A stretch of DNA of 64,000 bases from CAZEHJ01 sp964512485 (lineage in GTDB: Bacteria > Bacteroidota > Rhodothermia > Rhodothermales > UBA10348): the NCBI GenBank assembly GCA_964512485.1, contig CAZEHJ010000006.1, forward strand, positions 1-64,000, read 5' to 3'. The notes beneath the pieces are model-generated. The model was not told where the DNA came from, searched no databases, and saw only the letters and a list, made by a program, of their open reading frames with translations. Positions 17,748-25,929 of the stretch are shown piece after piece (position 1 is the stretch's first letter; each line of letters starts with the position of its first letter). Made by a program: the position numbers and the translations under genes.

Positions 17748-18268
17748 CGTATTTCTTTTCTGAACTCGAAAAGGAGAGGGGTTGCTTCCTGATTGAGATG
17801 GAACGAGAAGTCCCATAGTCCAGACGGATTGTCCAATGCCTCTCTTTTCTGCCGTTGAATGTCATAAAGTGACACACTGAATCTGTACGTGCCCTTTTGA
17901 TCCGGCGCCCGCAGGCCTTCACTGTACAGGACCATCGAGTATTGCGGCCGAGAAATATCTATGCGTCCTTCGAGATCGGACAAGCGATTCGACAGGCTGT
18001 CCTGAACGGTAAACGTGCCTGAAAGGACTGACTCGTCAAGAGAAACGGAAAGGATCGCCAACAGGTTCATTCGGGCCGTTTTAGAACGAATAGTAGCCAG
18101 AGAATCCCATTCCAGCGCCTGATCATAGTAGTTTTCGACTACCTGAGCTCCGCCGTCAGAACGTGCTGCAACGATCACCGAAGCCATCAAGGTCACGCTG
18201 CCGAGAAGGAGTACAACTACGGCGACCGGCCAGAGACCTCCGGATCGGATCCAATCAGTTGCTTTCAT
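17744..18268 (-). CDS. ccoH: FixH/CcoH-family cbb3 oxidase assembly protein
   Basis: 174 aa from an ATG at 18268 (MKATDWIRSGGLWPVAVV), 37 nt after ccoG; the longer frame to 18412 would overlap ccoG and adds no signal. One N-terminal membrane helix (WPVAVVVLLLGSVTLMASV) is followed by the FixH-family region VVENYYDQALEWDS and a periplasmic beta-rich domain (DISRPQYSMVLYSEG, KGTYRFSVSL). CcoH stabilises the assembling cbb3 complex. The stop overlaps ccoI by 4 nt. Confidence 0.85.
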   Translation of the reverse strand: MKATDWIRSGGLWPVAVVVLLLGSVTLMASVIVAARSDGGAQVVENYYDQALEWDSLATIRSKTARMNLLAILSVSLDESVLSGTFTVQDSLSNRLSDLEGRIDISRPQYSMVLYSEGLRAPDQKGTYRFSVSLYDIQRQKREALDNPSGLWDFSFHLNQEATPLLFEFRKEIR

Positions 18269-18305
18269 GTGGGTACCTGTCGTGAATGACGTTGAAGTAG
18301 TCCGT

Positions 18306-19763
18306 TCAGTCTCTGTCAGGACCGAGAAGGGTGTATTCCGATATTTGCCGTATTCCATCGGCAAATACAAGTTCGAATGATCCCCGAATCGACGTATCGG
18401 AAAAGGCGTCAAGGGGCACGATTATCCATGCTTCGATTCGAGTCATTTCGCCCGATTCAAGCGGAACAGGCGTGGCTCCCACGATGCGAAGTTCAAGATC
18501 AGCAGGCACCAGCGGAATGATGTCGAAAGAGGACGGGTCAGGCGTCTGGTTTCGTACCCTGAATCGAAGACGGTTTGCGATTCGGCCATCGGGCAGTTCG
18601 GAGAATGGTTCACCGACGACGCGTCCGATATTTACGTCGTATGCACTGCGTTCCGACAACACGACGGTGAACGCGGAAAAAATGAGGATGATGAGCAGAG
18701 TGTACAGTATGGTTCGCGGTCGCAGCTTCGTCGTTGTCCCACCATCCAGAATGTTCTCTGAAGTATATCGGATCAGGCCTCGCGGCTTCCCGATCTGGTC
18801 CATGATGTGGTCACACGCATCAATACACTGAGTACACGTAACACATTCCATCTGGAGGCCGTCGCGAATGTCGATTCCAGTGGGGCAGGTCCGGACGCAT
18901 AGACGACAATCAATACAATCACCCTTGGCTGCAATGGCTCCTCTGTCTTCTTCAGCCATCACCTTTTTGGATCGTTTTGCTCTTGGCTCGCCTCGGTTCG
19001 GGTCATAGGAGACGATCATGGAGTCGCGGTCCAGCATGATGGACTGCATCCTCGCGTAGGGACACGCGATCGTACACATCTGCTCCCGAAAATACCCGAA
19101 GTCAAACAGGATCAAGCCGGTCGTGAGCGACATGATCAGAAAAAACCCCCAGTTCTCTCTCGGATCCTGCTGCAGCCACGCGACGAGGGCTTCCCAGCCC
19201 ACGAAATAAGCCACAAACGTGTGGGCCAGAACGAGCGACAATCCCAGATAAACCACGAACTTGAGGAATTTTCGCCACATGCGATCCCACGTCCGAGGGC
19301 CCTCATTGCGTCGCTTCTGGACATGCTCCTTGCCTTCAATCAGGCGCTCAATCGGGCGAAACAGAAACTCCAGGTAGACGGTCTGGGGGCAGGCCCAACC
19401 ACACCAGACTCTTCCCAGAAGCGCTGTTATCAAGACGACCGTCAAGAGCACTCCGATCATGAAGATCATCAGCAGAAGCGTGTCCGTTGGATAGAACATC
19501 AACCCGAGAATCGCGAACTCCCGGTGCACGAAATCCAACATCAGGGCTGGTCTTCCACCAATGGGGACGAGCGGCAACGCGAAGAAAAGGACAATAAAAA
19601 ACCAGGCCAATACACGCCGGCGATTCAAGTAACGTCCTTTGCTCTCAACGGGATATAACCAGCGTCGTTTACCATCGCTGGTGAGCGTGGTCAGCACCTC
19701 CTCGGGAGACGCGAGAACCCTGGGCGCCGGAGTGCCGTCAAATCTTTGTTGTTGCTCGCTCAT
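18306..19763 (-). CDS. ccoG: cbb3 oxidase accessory ferredoxin-like protein CcoG
   Basis: 485 aa. The family order is intact: N-terminal membrane helices with LLGRVWCGWACPQTVYLE, then two 4Fe-4S binding clusters CIDCRLCVRTCPTGID and CVTCTQCIDACD, another membrane helix (ILYTLLIILIFSAFTVVL) and a C-terminal Ig-like periplasmic domain. CcoG acts in copper reduction and oxidase biogenesis. It follows ccoP after a 76-nt gap and precedes ccoH. The length is typical. Confidence 0.93.
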   Translation of the reverse strand: MSEQQQRFDGTPAPRVLASPEEVLTTLTSDGKRRWLYPVESKGRYLNRRRVLAWFFIVLFFALPLVPIGGRPALMLDFVHREFAILGLMFYPTDTLLLMIFMIGVLLTVVLITALLGRVWCGWACPQTVYLEFLFRPIERLIEGKEHVQKRRNEGPRTWDRMWRKFLKFVVYLGLSLVLAHTFVAYFVGWEALVAWLQQDPRENWGFFLIMSLTTGLILFDFGYFREQMCTIACPYARMQSIMLDRDSMIVSYDPNRGEPRAKRSKKVMAEEDRGAIAAKGDCIDCRLCVRTCPTGIDIRDGLQMECVTCTQCIDACDHIMDQIGKPRGLIRYTSENILDGGTTTKLRPRTILYTLLIILIFSAFTVVLSERSAYDVNIGRVVGEPFSELPDGRIANRLRFRVRNQTPDPSSFDIIPLVPADLELRIVGATPVPLESGEMTRIEAWIIVPLDAFSDTSIRGSFELVFADGIRQISEYTLLGPDRD

Positions 19764-19839
19764 GTTCGCTCAGGCCTGGGTTTCCTTAGCTGAAGGGCTT
19801 CGTTTCAATTTCTGATTGCGGATTCTGAATCCGGGGCCA

Positions 19840-20463
19840 TCATGCGTCGTCAGTGGTCACGTGATCTCCTTCCGGGGCCTTGGCACCTTCTGGATTCGTT
19901 CCATTCAGCGTCTTTACATACGCGACGAGCTGCGCGCGTTCTTCTACGCTGAGAATAGCTCCCCATGGAGTCATACCTTTGTCCAGCACACCTTCTGAGA
20001 TCACCTGATAGACGTTCGTCGGCTTGTTTCCGTGGATGTAATAGTCATCCGTCAGATTGGGACCGATGAGGCCTTCGCCGGCATTTCCGTGGCACATGGC
20101 GCAATTGGCAGAAAACATGGCTCGGCCAGCCGCTTCGTGTTCTGCATTCCCGAAATAAGCGGCCAACATTTCATCATCAACGTCAGCTGAAGGCGAAGTC
20201 GCTTCACTGGCCTGACGCATCTCAACCAGTTCGGCCTGCGCCAGGGCAAGATCGTCTTCGTAGGAGTTGATGAAGTCAAACTGGTGCACACCTAGAATAT
20301 AGATCGGTGTCCAGATGATGGACGCAACGAACATCCAGACCCACCATCCCGGCATGGGATTGTCATACTCCTCAATACCGTCGTAGAGGTGACCACTGAT
20401 GATCGAGCCATCGGCATCGGTGTTCTGGTCGTCTTGATCGTGATGCGGGGTATTCATAGTCAT
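19840..20463 (-). CDS. ccoP: cbb3 cytochrome c oxidase subunit III, mono-heme CcoP
   Basis: 207 aa from an ATG at 20463; a TTG at 20469 that overlaps the ccoQ stop is an alternative. The N-terminal CcoP motif YDGIEEYDNPMPGWW leads into one membrane helix (WVWMFVASIIWTPIYIL) and a single cytochrome c domain with CAMCH and the axial Met region KGMTPWG. Classical proteobacterial CcoP has two heme c sites, so this is the single-heme form. It carries electrons to CcoO/CcoN from the periplasmic side. The acidic C-terminal tail (EGDHVTTDDA) is unremarkable. Confidence 0.92.
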   Translation of the reverse strand: MTMNTPHHDQDDQNTDADGSIISGHLYDGIEEYDNPMPGWWVWMFVASIIWTPIYILGVHQFDFINSYEDDLALAQAELVEMRQASEATSPSADVDDEMLAAYFGNAEHEAAGRAMFSANCAMCHGNAGEGLIGPNLTDDYYIHGNKPTNVYQVISEGVLDKGMTPWGAILSVEERAQLVAYVKTLNGTNPEGAKAPEGDHVTTDDA

Positions 20464-20465
20464 AC

Positions 20466-20648
20466 TCAATTCTGTTCAGGGTAGAACTCCGAAGATTCGC
20501 CGAGAGGCATGTTCTTTGCGCTTGTCCGTTCGCCTTTTTTCATCAGTGCGACCCGAACTACAATCAGAACGAATGCGAAGATGAAGGCGAAAAGACCCAC
20601 ATAAGCGAGGAAGCCTGTTTCCATTGCGCGAACGACTTCTTTAATCAT
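20466..20648 (-). CDS. ccoQ: cbb3 oxidase small subunit CcoQ/FixQ-like
   Basis: 60 aa. One membrane helix (AYVGLFAFIFAFVLIVVRVAL) is followed by a basic stretch and a short polar tail. Size, topology and position between ccoO and ccoP match CcoQ, a subunit that stabilises the complex; the sequence is otherwise weakly conserved. It lies 10 nt after ccoO and its stop overlaps the TTG alternative start of ccoP. Confidence 0.82.
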   Translation of the reverse strand: MIKEVVRAMETGFLAYVGLFAFIFAFVLIVVRVALMKKGERTSAKNMPLGESSEFYPEQN

Positions 20649-20658
20649 TGCTCGGACC

Positions 20659-21354
20659 TTACTGGTTATTTGATTTTTTCAGATCAGCACCGAGTCTCTG
20701 CAGATAAGCTACCATAGCGGTGATCTGTTTTTCTTCAAGTCCGGACGGACCACCGTTCGAGGAGACATTCCGGGCGATCTGTTGTGCCTGGCTGCGTGCG
20801 GCAGATTCAGCTTCCTGTATTTCGGCATCGGAATATGGAGTCCCGAGAGCCGCCAGAGCATTCATTTTGGCCGGGATACCGCCAAAATTCAGGTCTTTGG
20901 TCAACAGCCAGGAATAGGGGGGCATCAGTGAACTCGGACTGGTCGATCTTGGATCGTCCATGTGCCGTACATGCCACAGATCAGGGTATTTCCCTCCGAG
21001 CCGAGCCAGGTCGGGACCGGTGCGTTTCGAGCCCCACAGAAAGGGTCGATCATACACAGATTCGCCGGGTTTGCTGTATTCACCGTACCGTTCAATTTCA
21101 TCGCGGAACGGACGAACCATCTGGGAATGGCAGTTGCCGCATCCTTCTGCGATGTAGATATCTCTACCCGCAAGTTCAAGTGGTGTGTACGGAGTGACTG
21201 TGCTGATTGTCGGAACGCTGCTCTCGAGCAGGACGAGTGGAAGAAATTCCACGACTCCTCCTACGAGAATAGAAATACCGGTGAGGATCGAAAACACGAG
21301 GGGCCAGCCTTCGAGCGTCCGGTGCCGACCATCTGTTTTGAGAAGTTTGCTCAT
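20659..21354 (-). CDS. ccoO: cbb3 cytochrome c oxidase subunit II, CcoO
   Basis: 231 aa. The N-terminal membrane anchor (WPLVFSILTGISILVGGVVEFLP) is followed by a mono-heme cytochrome c domain with the CcoO signature GRDIYIAEGCGNCHSQMVRP. Typical later motifs are WGSKRTGPDLARLGGKY, WHVRHMDDPRS and MPPYSWLL, the last supplying the axial Met. It passes electrons from CcoP to the CcoN active site. It lies 30 nt after ccoN in the same operon. Confidence 0.95.
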   Translation of the reverse strand: MSKLLKTDGRHRTLEGWPLVFSILTGISILVGGVVEFLPLVLLESSVPTISTVTPYTPLELAGRDIYIAEGCGNCHSQMVRPFRDEIERYGEYSKPGESVYDRPFLWGSKRTGPDLARLGGKYPDLWHVRHMDDPRSTSPSSLMPPYSWLLTKDLNFGGIPAKMNALAALGTPYSDAEIQEAESAARSQAQQIARNVSSNGGPSGLEEKQITAMVAYLQRLGADLKKSNNQ

Positions 21355-21384
21355 GGTTAGATGTAGGTTGGATTGATCGAAGGA

Positions 21385-22848
21385 TCAGGCTGCTACCGTG
21401 ATGGCGGCATCTGTCGGTTTTTCTTTGGCGGTCTTGATGGTCATGTACATGTTGACGAGTAGCATAACCATACCTGCCAGGTACATCAGGCCGCCTATCA
21501 AACGGACCCAGTACATGGGTACAATCTGAATGACGGTTTCCATGAAGTCAGGGTAGAGGAGACGACCGGCTTCGTTGAAGGCTCTCCACATGAGTCCTTG
21601 CGTAATACCAGCTGAGTAGAGTGCCATGACGTACAAAAGCATACCAATCGTGCCCACCCAGAAATGGAGGTTTGCCAGTTTGTTGCTCCAGAGCTCAGAC
21701 CTCCAAAGTCTTGGAAGCAGCCAGTAGATCATGCCGAAAGTCATGAATCCGTTCCAGCCCAGGGCGCCGGCGTGGGCGTGGCCAATGGTCCAGTCAGTGT
21801 AATGCGAAAGTGCATTGACAGTTTTTACCGAAAGGAGAGGCCCTTCAAAGGTCGACATACCATAAAACGTGATACCGATCACGAACATTTTCAGGACAAC
21901 ACTGTCCCGAAGTTTATGCCAGGCACCACGTAGCGTGAACAGACCATTGATCATTCCACCCCAGCTCGGCATCCAGAGCATTACGGAGAACGTCATTCCA
22001 AGTGTTACTGCCCATTCTGGTATAGACGTGTAGTTCAGGTGGTGAGGTCCTGCCCAGATATAAAGGAAGACGAGGCTCCAGAAGTGGACAATCGAAAGTC
22101 GATAGGAGAAAACGGGTCTTTCGGCTGCTTTGGGAAGGAAGTAATACATCAAACCCAAAAACGGAGTAGTCAGGAAGAAGGCAACTGCGTTGTGACCATA
22201 CCACCACTGGATAAATGCATCCTGGACACCCGCGTAGATCGGGTAGGACTTGAAGAGTCCGACGGGCATGGCAAGACTGTTTCCAATGTGCAGGATCGCG
22301 ATCGTCACAATCGTTGCGATATAAAACCAGATCGCGACGTACATGTGCTTTTCGCGCCTGATTTTGAGCGTCATAAAGAAGTTGACGGCGAACACGACCC
22401 AGACAACGGCGATCATCACGTCGATCGGCCACTCCAGTTCGGCGTACTCCTTACCGGTTGTAATCCCGAGTGGGAGCGTCAGTGCCGCTGAAACGATGAT
22501 GGTCTGCCAGCCCCAGAAATGGAACCGGGACATCCCGTCGCTGAACATCCTGGTCTTGAGCAGTCGTTGACTGGAATAGTAGATAGCTGCAAAAACTGCG
22601 TTGCCTGCAAACGCAAAAATGACCGCGTTGGTGTGCAGAGGGCGCAATCGTCCAAATGACAGATATTGGCCCAAATTCGCTTGCCAATAAGGCATCTGCA
22701 ACGCGATGAGGGCGCCTACCAGCATTCCAACAAATCCCCAGATGGCGGTCGCGATCACAAAATGTCGTGTGATTTGATCGTCGAACGTGACTGTCAATCC
22801 AGCAGGATTCGTGGAAACCGGTGAAGCAGGGGTCTGCGTCGATTCCAT
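21385..22848 (-). CDS. ccoN: cbb3 cytochrome c oxidase catalytic subunit I, CcoN
   Basis: 487 aa with about 12 membrane helices. Conserved heme-copper oxidase ligands are visible: RPLHTNAVIFAFAG (low-spin heme His), WWYGHNAVAFFLT (Cu-B His), WAGPHHLNYTSIPEW (Cu-B His pair) and TIGHAHAGALGWNG (heme b3 and heme b His). It reduces O2 to water with high affinity and pumps protons. It is the first gene of the operon ccoN-O-Q-P-G-H-I-S. A palindrome about 42-65 nt upstream of its ATG may be an operator. Confidence 0.96.
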   Translation of the reverse strand: MESTQTPASPVSTNPAGLTVTFDDQITRHFVIATAIWGFVGMLVGALIALQMPYWQANLGQYLSFGRLRPLHTNAVIFAFAGNAVFAAIYYSSQRLLKTRMFSDGMSRFHFWGWQTIIVSAALTLPLGITTGKEYAELEWPIDVMIAVVWVVFAVNFFMTLKIRREKHMYVAIWFYIATIVTIAILHIGNSLAMPVGLFKSYPIYAGVQDAFIQWWYGHNAVAFFLTTPFLGLMYYFLPKAAERPVFSYRLSIVHFWSLVFLYIWAGPHHLNYTSIPEWAVTLGMTFSVMLWMPSWGGMINGLFTLRGAWHKLRDSVVLKMFVIGITFYGMSTFEGPLLSVKTVNALSHYTDWTIGHAHAGALGWNGFMTFGMIYWLLPRLWRSELWSNKLANLHFWVGTIGMLLYVMALYSAGITQGLMWRAFNEAGRLLYPDFMETVIQIVPMYWVRLIGGLMYLAGMVMLLVNMYMTIKTAKEKPTDAAITVAA

Positions 22849-23193
22849 GGAAGAAAGGTGTTCTGATGTAGGATAAGCAGAATAAAGACTCAGATCACGT
22901 ATTCATGATCTGAATCCTGTTCCAGGTGAAGCGCGAAAATAAAGAACCATTGTAAACGCTATTACGAAGATTTCGGGATGGAATCAAGACACGCAAACAA
23001 CCTGACACTGGGGGTAGGGAATCCACTACACGAGTCCAAGTCAGATAAACCCCTACGAACCTGTGAGAACCGCCCCTTCAAAAAGGGAGCGATTGACCCT
23101 TCAGGGCTGAAGCCCCGTTTCTCTTATTGTCATTCGAGAGTGTCCATATTGTCATGAGGATAGATCACCGTCTGAAGAGAGTGTGCCGTCGCC
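22849..23193. other. Divergent regulatory region between ccoN and a response regulator
   Basis: 345 bases without a credible gene. On the ccoN side it holds the palindrome at 22890-22913. Farther upstream on the minus strand, TTTACA and TATTTTCG form a possible promoter, one base off the Bacteroidota -7 consensus TAnnTTTG. On the regulator side there is a symmetric CTTCAG-GG-CTGAAG at 23099-23112 and short G/C-rich inverted repeats. Each element is only a candidate. Confidence 0.5.
22890..22913. promoter_or_regulatory. Palindromic candidate operator upstream of ccoN
   Basis: TCAGATCA and TGATCTGA are exact inverted copies separated by 8 bases, a layout typical of a dimeric transcription factor site. 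It lies just upstream of the ccoN start. It does not match the FNR/Anr box (TTGAT-N4-ATCAA). The regulator is unknown. Confidence 0.45.
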
Positions 23194-23859
23194 ATGTTGC
23201 CGAAAGAAGTGACACAGATATATCTGGTAGATGACCATCCGTTGGTCAGAAAAGGACTCCGGCTTGTCATCGAAGCTGAAAATGAACTCTTCGTCTGTGG
23301 AGAAGCCGCAACAGGTGAAGAGGCGCTTCAGGATCTACCTGAACTCAAACCCGATCTTGTGTTGGTTGACATATCGCTTCCCGGGATGAGTGGCCTGGAT
23401 CTGGTTCAGAAATTGGATTCGATTCTTCCCTCGACACCGTGTTTGGTGATTTCCAGACACGACGAAACACTTTACGCGGAGCGCGCTATCCGGGCGGGGG
23501 CGCGAGGCTACGTCATGAAGAGTGAGGGGGCTGACGCTGTTATCGAGGCTATTCGGAAGATCCGGGTTGGTGGGATATATGTTTCGTCTGCCATCAATGA
23601 GCGCCTTCTTCAGGGAATCGCGTCAGGCCAGCAGTCGTTCAACCAGTCTCCCACAGAGGCTCTTTCAGGCAGAGAGCTTGAAGTCTTTGAAATGACAGGC
23701 CACGGACTCGGGACACGTGACATCGCCAATCGATTGGACCTGTCGATCAAGACGGTCGAATCGTATCGCGCCAGAATCAAGATGAAGCTCAATCTGACGA
23801 ACGCCGCGGAGCTGGTCCAGCACGCGGTACAATGGGTGGAAAGCGAGTCGGCCTATTGA
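23194..23859 (+). CDS. NarL/FixJ-type response regulator (REC plus LuxR HTH)
   Basis: 221 aa. The receiver domain (1-125) has the acidic pair DD13-14, phospho-acceptor Asp59 in LVLVDISLPGMSG and Lys109 in GYVMKS, so it should be phosphorylatable. The LuxR-type helix-turn-helix (about 150-215) has LSGRELEVFEMTGHG, TRDIANRLDLSIKTVESYRA. No histidine kinase gene is adjacent. It is divergent from ccoN across 345 nt, so it could control either its own gene or the oxidase operon, but nothing in the sequence proves this. Confidence 0.9.
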   Translation: MLPKEVTQIYLVDDHPLVRKGLRLVIEAENELFVCGEAATGEEALQDLPELKPDLVLVDISLPGMSGLDLVQKLDSILPSTPCLVISRHDETLYAERAIRAGARGYVMKSEGADAVIEAIRKIRVGGIYVSSAINERLLQGIASGQQSFNQSPTEALSGRELEVFEMTGHGLGTRDIANRLDLSIKTVESYRARIKMKLNLTNAAELVQHAVQWVESESAY

Positions 23860-23894
23860 TTCAGTGAAAGGCCAAGACTCTTTTCGGTCGAACC

Positions 23895-24650
23895 TTAATT
23901 CGAATTCTTGATCACCTGATTAAGCTCGATTTCGAACAAGAGCACAGCAAATGGGGGGATGGCTGACCCTGCGCCGAATGCTCCGTAACCCAGGACAGGG
24001 GGGATCTTGATTCGACGTTTGCCGCCAACTTTCATGCCCAGAATTCCCTGGTCCCATCCGGGAATAACCTGTCCCGCTCCAAGAGTGAAAACAAATTCAG
24101 ATCCAGAGAGCGCCGTTGCATCAAATACGGTTCCGTCTCTGAGCTGACCAATGTACTCGACGAAGAGCACGTCACTGTTTTCCGCGATCTCTCCGTCACC
24201 AAGTATAATTTCTTCGACGATGACCTCGTCGAAAATGTCGATCACGGATATTTCGTAAACAACGTCCGTATTCGGGGGCACAGCACAGGATCCGTCAGAA
24301 AAACATTGACCATTCTTGCCAAAAGCCATGTGAGAAGGAATTTCAAGACGACGGGTTCCACCGACTTTCATCCCTACAAGCCCTTCATCCCATCCTTCGA
24401 TGACCTGACCAACTCCGAGGGTGAAGATCCAGTCTTCGCCATGTTCTTCCGAAGTATCGAAGACCGTTCCGTCCACGAATCGACCGATATAGGAAGTGAT
24501 CAGGGTATGTCCCGGGTCAATCACCTGACCGTTGCCTTCGACAAGATCGGTGATGACGACTTCCCCTTCTTCACTTGAGCTCGAATCGCAAGCAGTCAAG
24601 CCGATGGTCAGGAGAAAAACGGTCAGGAGGTTTAGGGCTCTGAATTTCAT
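23895..24650 (-). CDS. Lipoprotein with two FKBP-type peptidyl-prolyl isomerase domains
   Basis: 251 aa. Lipobox LTAC (Cys21, MKFRALNLLTVFLLTIGLTAC) anchors it in the envelope. Two tandem FKBP domains follow: one at about 35-140 (TSYIGRFVDGTVFDTS, GQVIEGWDEGLVGMKVGG, RRLEIPSHMAFG) and one at about 145-248 (VEYIGQLRDGTVFDAT, GQVIPGWDQGILGMKVGG, RIKIPPVLGYG). Both carry the substrate-pocket pattern, so it should speed proline isomerisation during folding of exported proteins. The first domain has an extra Cys pair (GQCFSDGSCAVPP) that could form a disulfide. It stands alone on the minus strand. Confidence 0.92.
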   Translation of the reverse strand: MKFRALNLLTVFLLTIGLTACDSSSSEEGEVVITDLVEGNGQVIDPGHTLITSYIGRFVDGTVFDTSEEHGEDWIFTLGVGQVIEGWDEGLVGMKVGGTRRLEIPSHMAFGKNGQCFSDGSCAVPPNTDVVYEISVIDIFDEVIVEEIILGDGEIAENSDVLFVEYIGQLRDGTVFDATALSGSEFVFTLGAGQVIPGWDQGILGMKVGGKRRIKIPPVLGYGAFGAGSAIPPFAVLLFEIELNQVIKNSN

Positions 24651-24768
24651 GCTGTAGACTCGGAATTAGCTTCAGTTTCCGGTTTTTATCTGTTGGCGGC
24701 ACTGAGGAACGGATCAACGATCCATTTCCGGGAAGGTTCACCTGATGGAGGGCAGTTATCGGTGCCGG

Positions 24769-24824
24769 TTAAAAACGAGTATGCGGGCGGTGAGAGTGAT
24801 CGTAGATCGCTCTCACCGCCCGCA
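24769..24824 (-). terminator. Rho-independent terminator downstream of mdh
   Basis: A 20-bp stem with a single G-U wobble (outer arm TGCGGGCGGTGAGAG at 24782-24796, returning at 24810-24824) and a GTA loop begins 27 nt after the mdh stop. On the minus strand it is followed by ACTCGTTTTT. The stem and T run fit an intrinsic terminator. Confidence 0.8.
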
Positions 24825-24850
24825 CGAGACAGATATCCTGTCAGTTTCGA

Positions 24851-25783
24851 CTAGCCGTTCTGAATTCTCTCCAGCGTAGCCAGGTTGTCGCGAACGTGTT
24901 GAGCTGAACTTTCCATCAACGCGTTCTCGTCTTCGGTAAGAGAGACTTCAACAATCTCTTCGACGCCCTTTTTCCCAAGACGGGTTGGAGCACCGATGAA
25001 AATGCCTTCCTGGCCATATTCGCCGTTCATCCAGACTGCACATGGCAGGACCCGGTTCGAGTCCTTGACGATGGCTTCCACCATCTCAGCAGCAGCGGCT
25101 CCCGGAGCGTACCATGCCGAAGTGCCCATCAGTTTCACGATCTCTCCGCCACCAAACTTCGTGCGTTCAACGATTTCGTTGATCTTCTCCGCTTCCATCA
25201 GTTCGGGAAGGGCAATACCACCAATCGTAGTGAAATTCGGAAGTGGAACCATGGTGTCGCCGTGGCCTCCCATGAGAAGCGCCTGAATATCTCGCACAGA
25301 AACGCCCAATTCCATCGAAATGAATGCGCGATAGCGAGCCGTGTCCAAAACGCCAGCCATTCCCATTACTCGATTGCTGGGGAAACCACTCGCCATGTAC
25401 GCCACATACGTCATCACGTCGAGTGGATTTGAAACGACGATAATGATGGAATTCGGACTGTGAGCAACAAACTGTTCTGTGACCGACTTGACAATCGCTG
25501 CGTTTTTGGCGAGGAGGTCGTCACGGCTCATGCCGGGTTTGCGGGCGAGGCCCGCGGTGATCACACAAATATCAGATCCGGCGGTATCTGCATAGTCATT
25601 CGTTCCGACAACGTTTGTGTCAAAACCGTGGATTGGTGCGGCTTCCGCCATATCGAGGGCTTTGCCTTGAGGCAGGCCTTCTACGATATCGATGAGGACG
25701 ACGTCATCGACCATGTCTTTCCGAGCGACACATTCGGCGACCGTTGCGCCAACATTGCCCGCTCCGACTACAGTAACTTTCAT
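24851..25783 (-). CDS. mdh: Malate dehydrogenase (LDH-like bacterial type)
   Basis: 310 aa. Oxidises malate to oxaloacetate with NAD in the TCA cycle. The NAD site VVGAGNVGATVA is at 4-15 and the NAD-specific acidic residue is in VVLIDIVEG. Substrate residues are seen in LARKPGMSRDDLL, VVSNPLDVMTYVA and the catalytic His region GGHGDTMVPLP. The length is normal. It has its own terminator and no operon partner. The lactate/malate choice is set by the arginine-rich loop (RKPGMSR), which fits malate. Confidence 0.95.
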   Translation of the reverse strand: MKVTVVGAGNVGATVAECVARKDMVDDVVLIDIVEGLPQGKALDMAEAAPIHGFDTNVVGTNDYADTAGSDICVITAGLARKPGMSRDDLLAKNAAIVKSVTEQFVAHSPNSIIIVVSNPLDVMTYVAYMASGFPSNRVMGMAGVLDTARYRAFISMELGVSVRDIQALLMGGHGDTMVPLPNFTTIGGIALPELMEAEKINEIVERTKFGGGEIVKLMGTSAWYAPGAAAAEMVEAIVKDSNRVLPCAVWMNGEYGQEGIFIGAPTRLGKKGVEEIVEVSLTEDENALMESSAQHVRDNLATLERIQNG

Positions 25784-25886
25784 TTGCTGATAGCTATAGA
25801 ATTGAAAAAATCCGATGCGCGAATTCTACGAACCATCCCGTCAAGAAGAGTCTGAGATGATTCCAATATTTGGCTAAATCGATCCG

Positions 25887-25892
25887 TATAAT
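25887..25892 (+). promoter_or_regulatory. Candidate -10 element (TATAAT) upstream of alkaline phosphatase
   Basis: A consensus TATAAT lies 38 nt before the ATG at 25930. No good -35 sequence sits 16-18 nt upstream, so the call is weak. It argues against translation starting at the upstream TTG at 25870. Confidence 0.3.
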
Positions 25893-25929
25893 GTGTGGCG
25901 TAAAAAACTCATCACTCTTTTCTCCCGCA

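Noticed and set aside
17748..17816. N-terminal extension of CcoI
   Set aside because: It would overlap ccoH by 73 bases; the ATG at 17747 gives the ATGA overlap seen between other genes of this operon.
23099..23112. CTTCAG-GG-CTGAAG as an operator for the response regulator
   Set aside because: A 6-bp dyad with a 2-base centre is likely by chance in a G/C-rich spacer, and no second copy was found.
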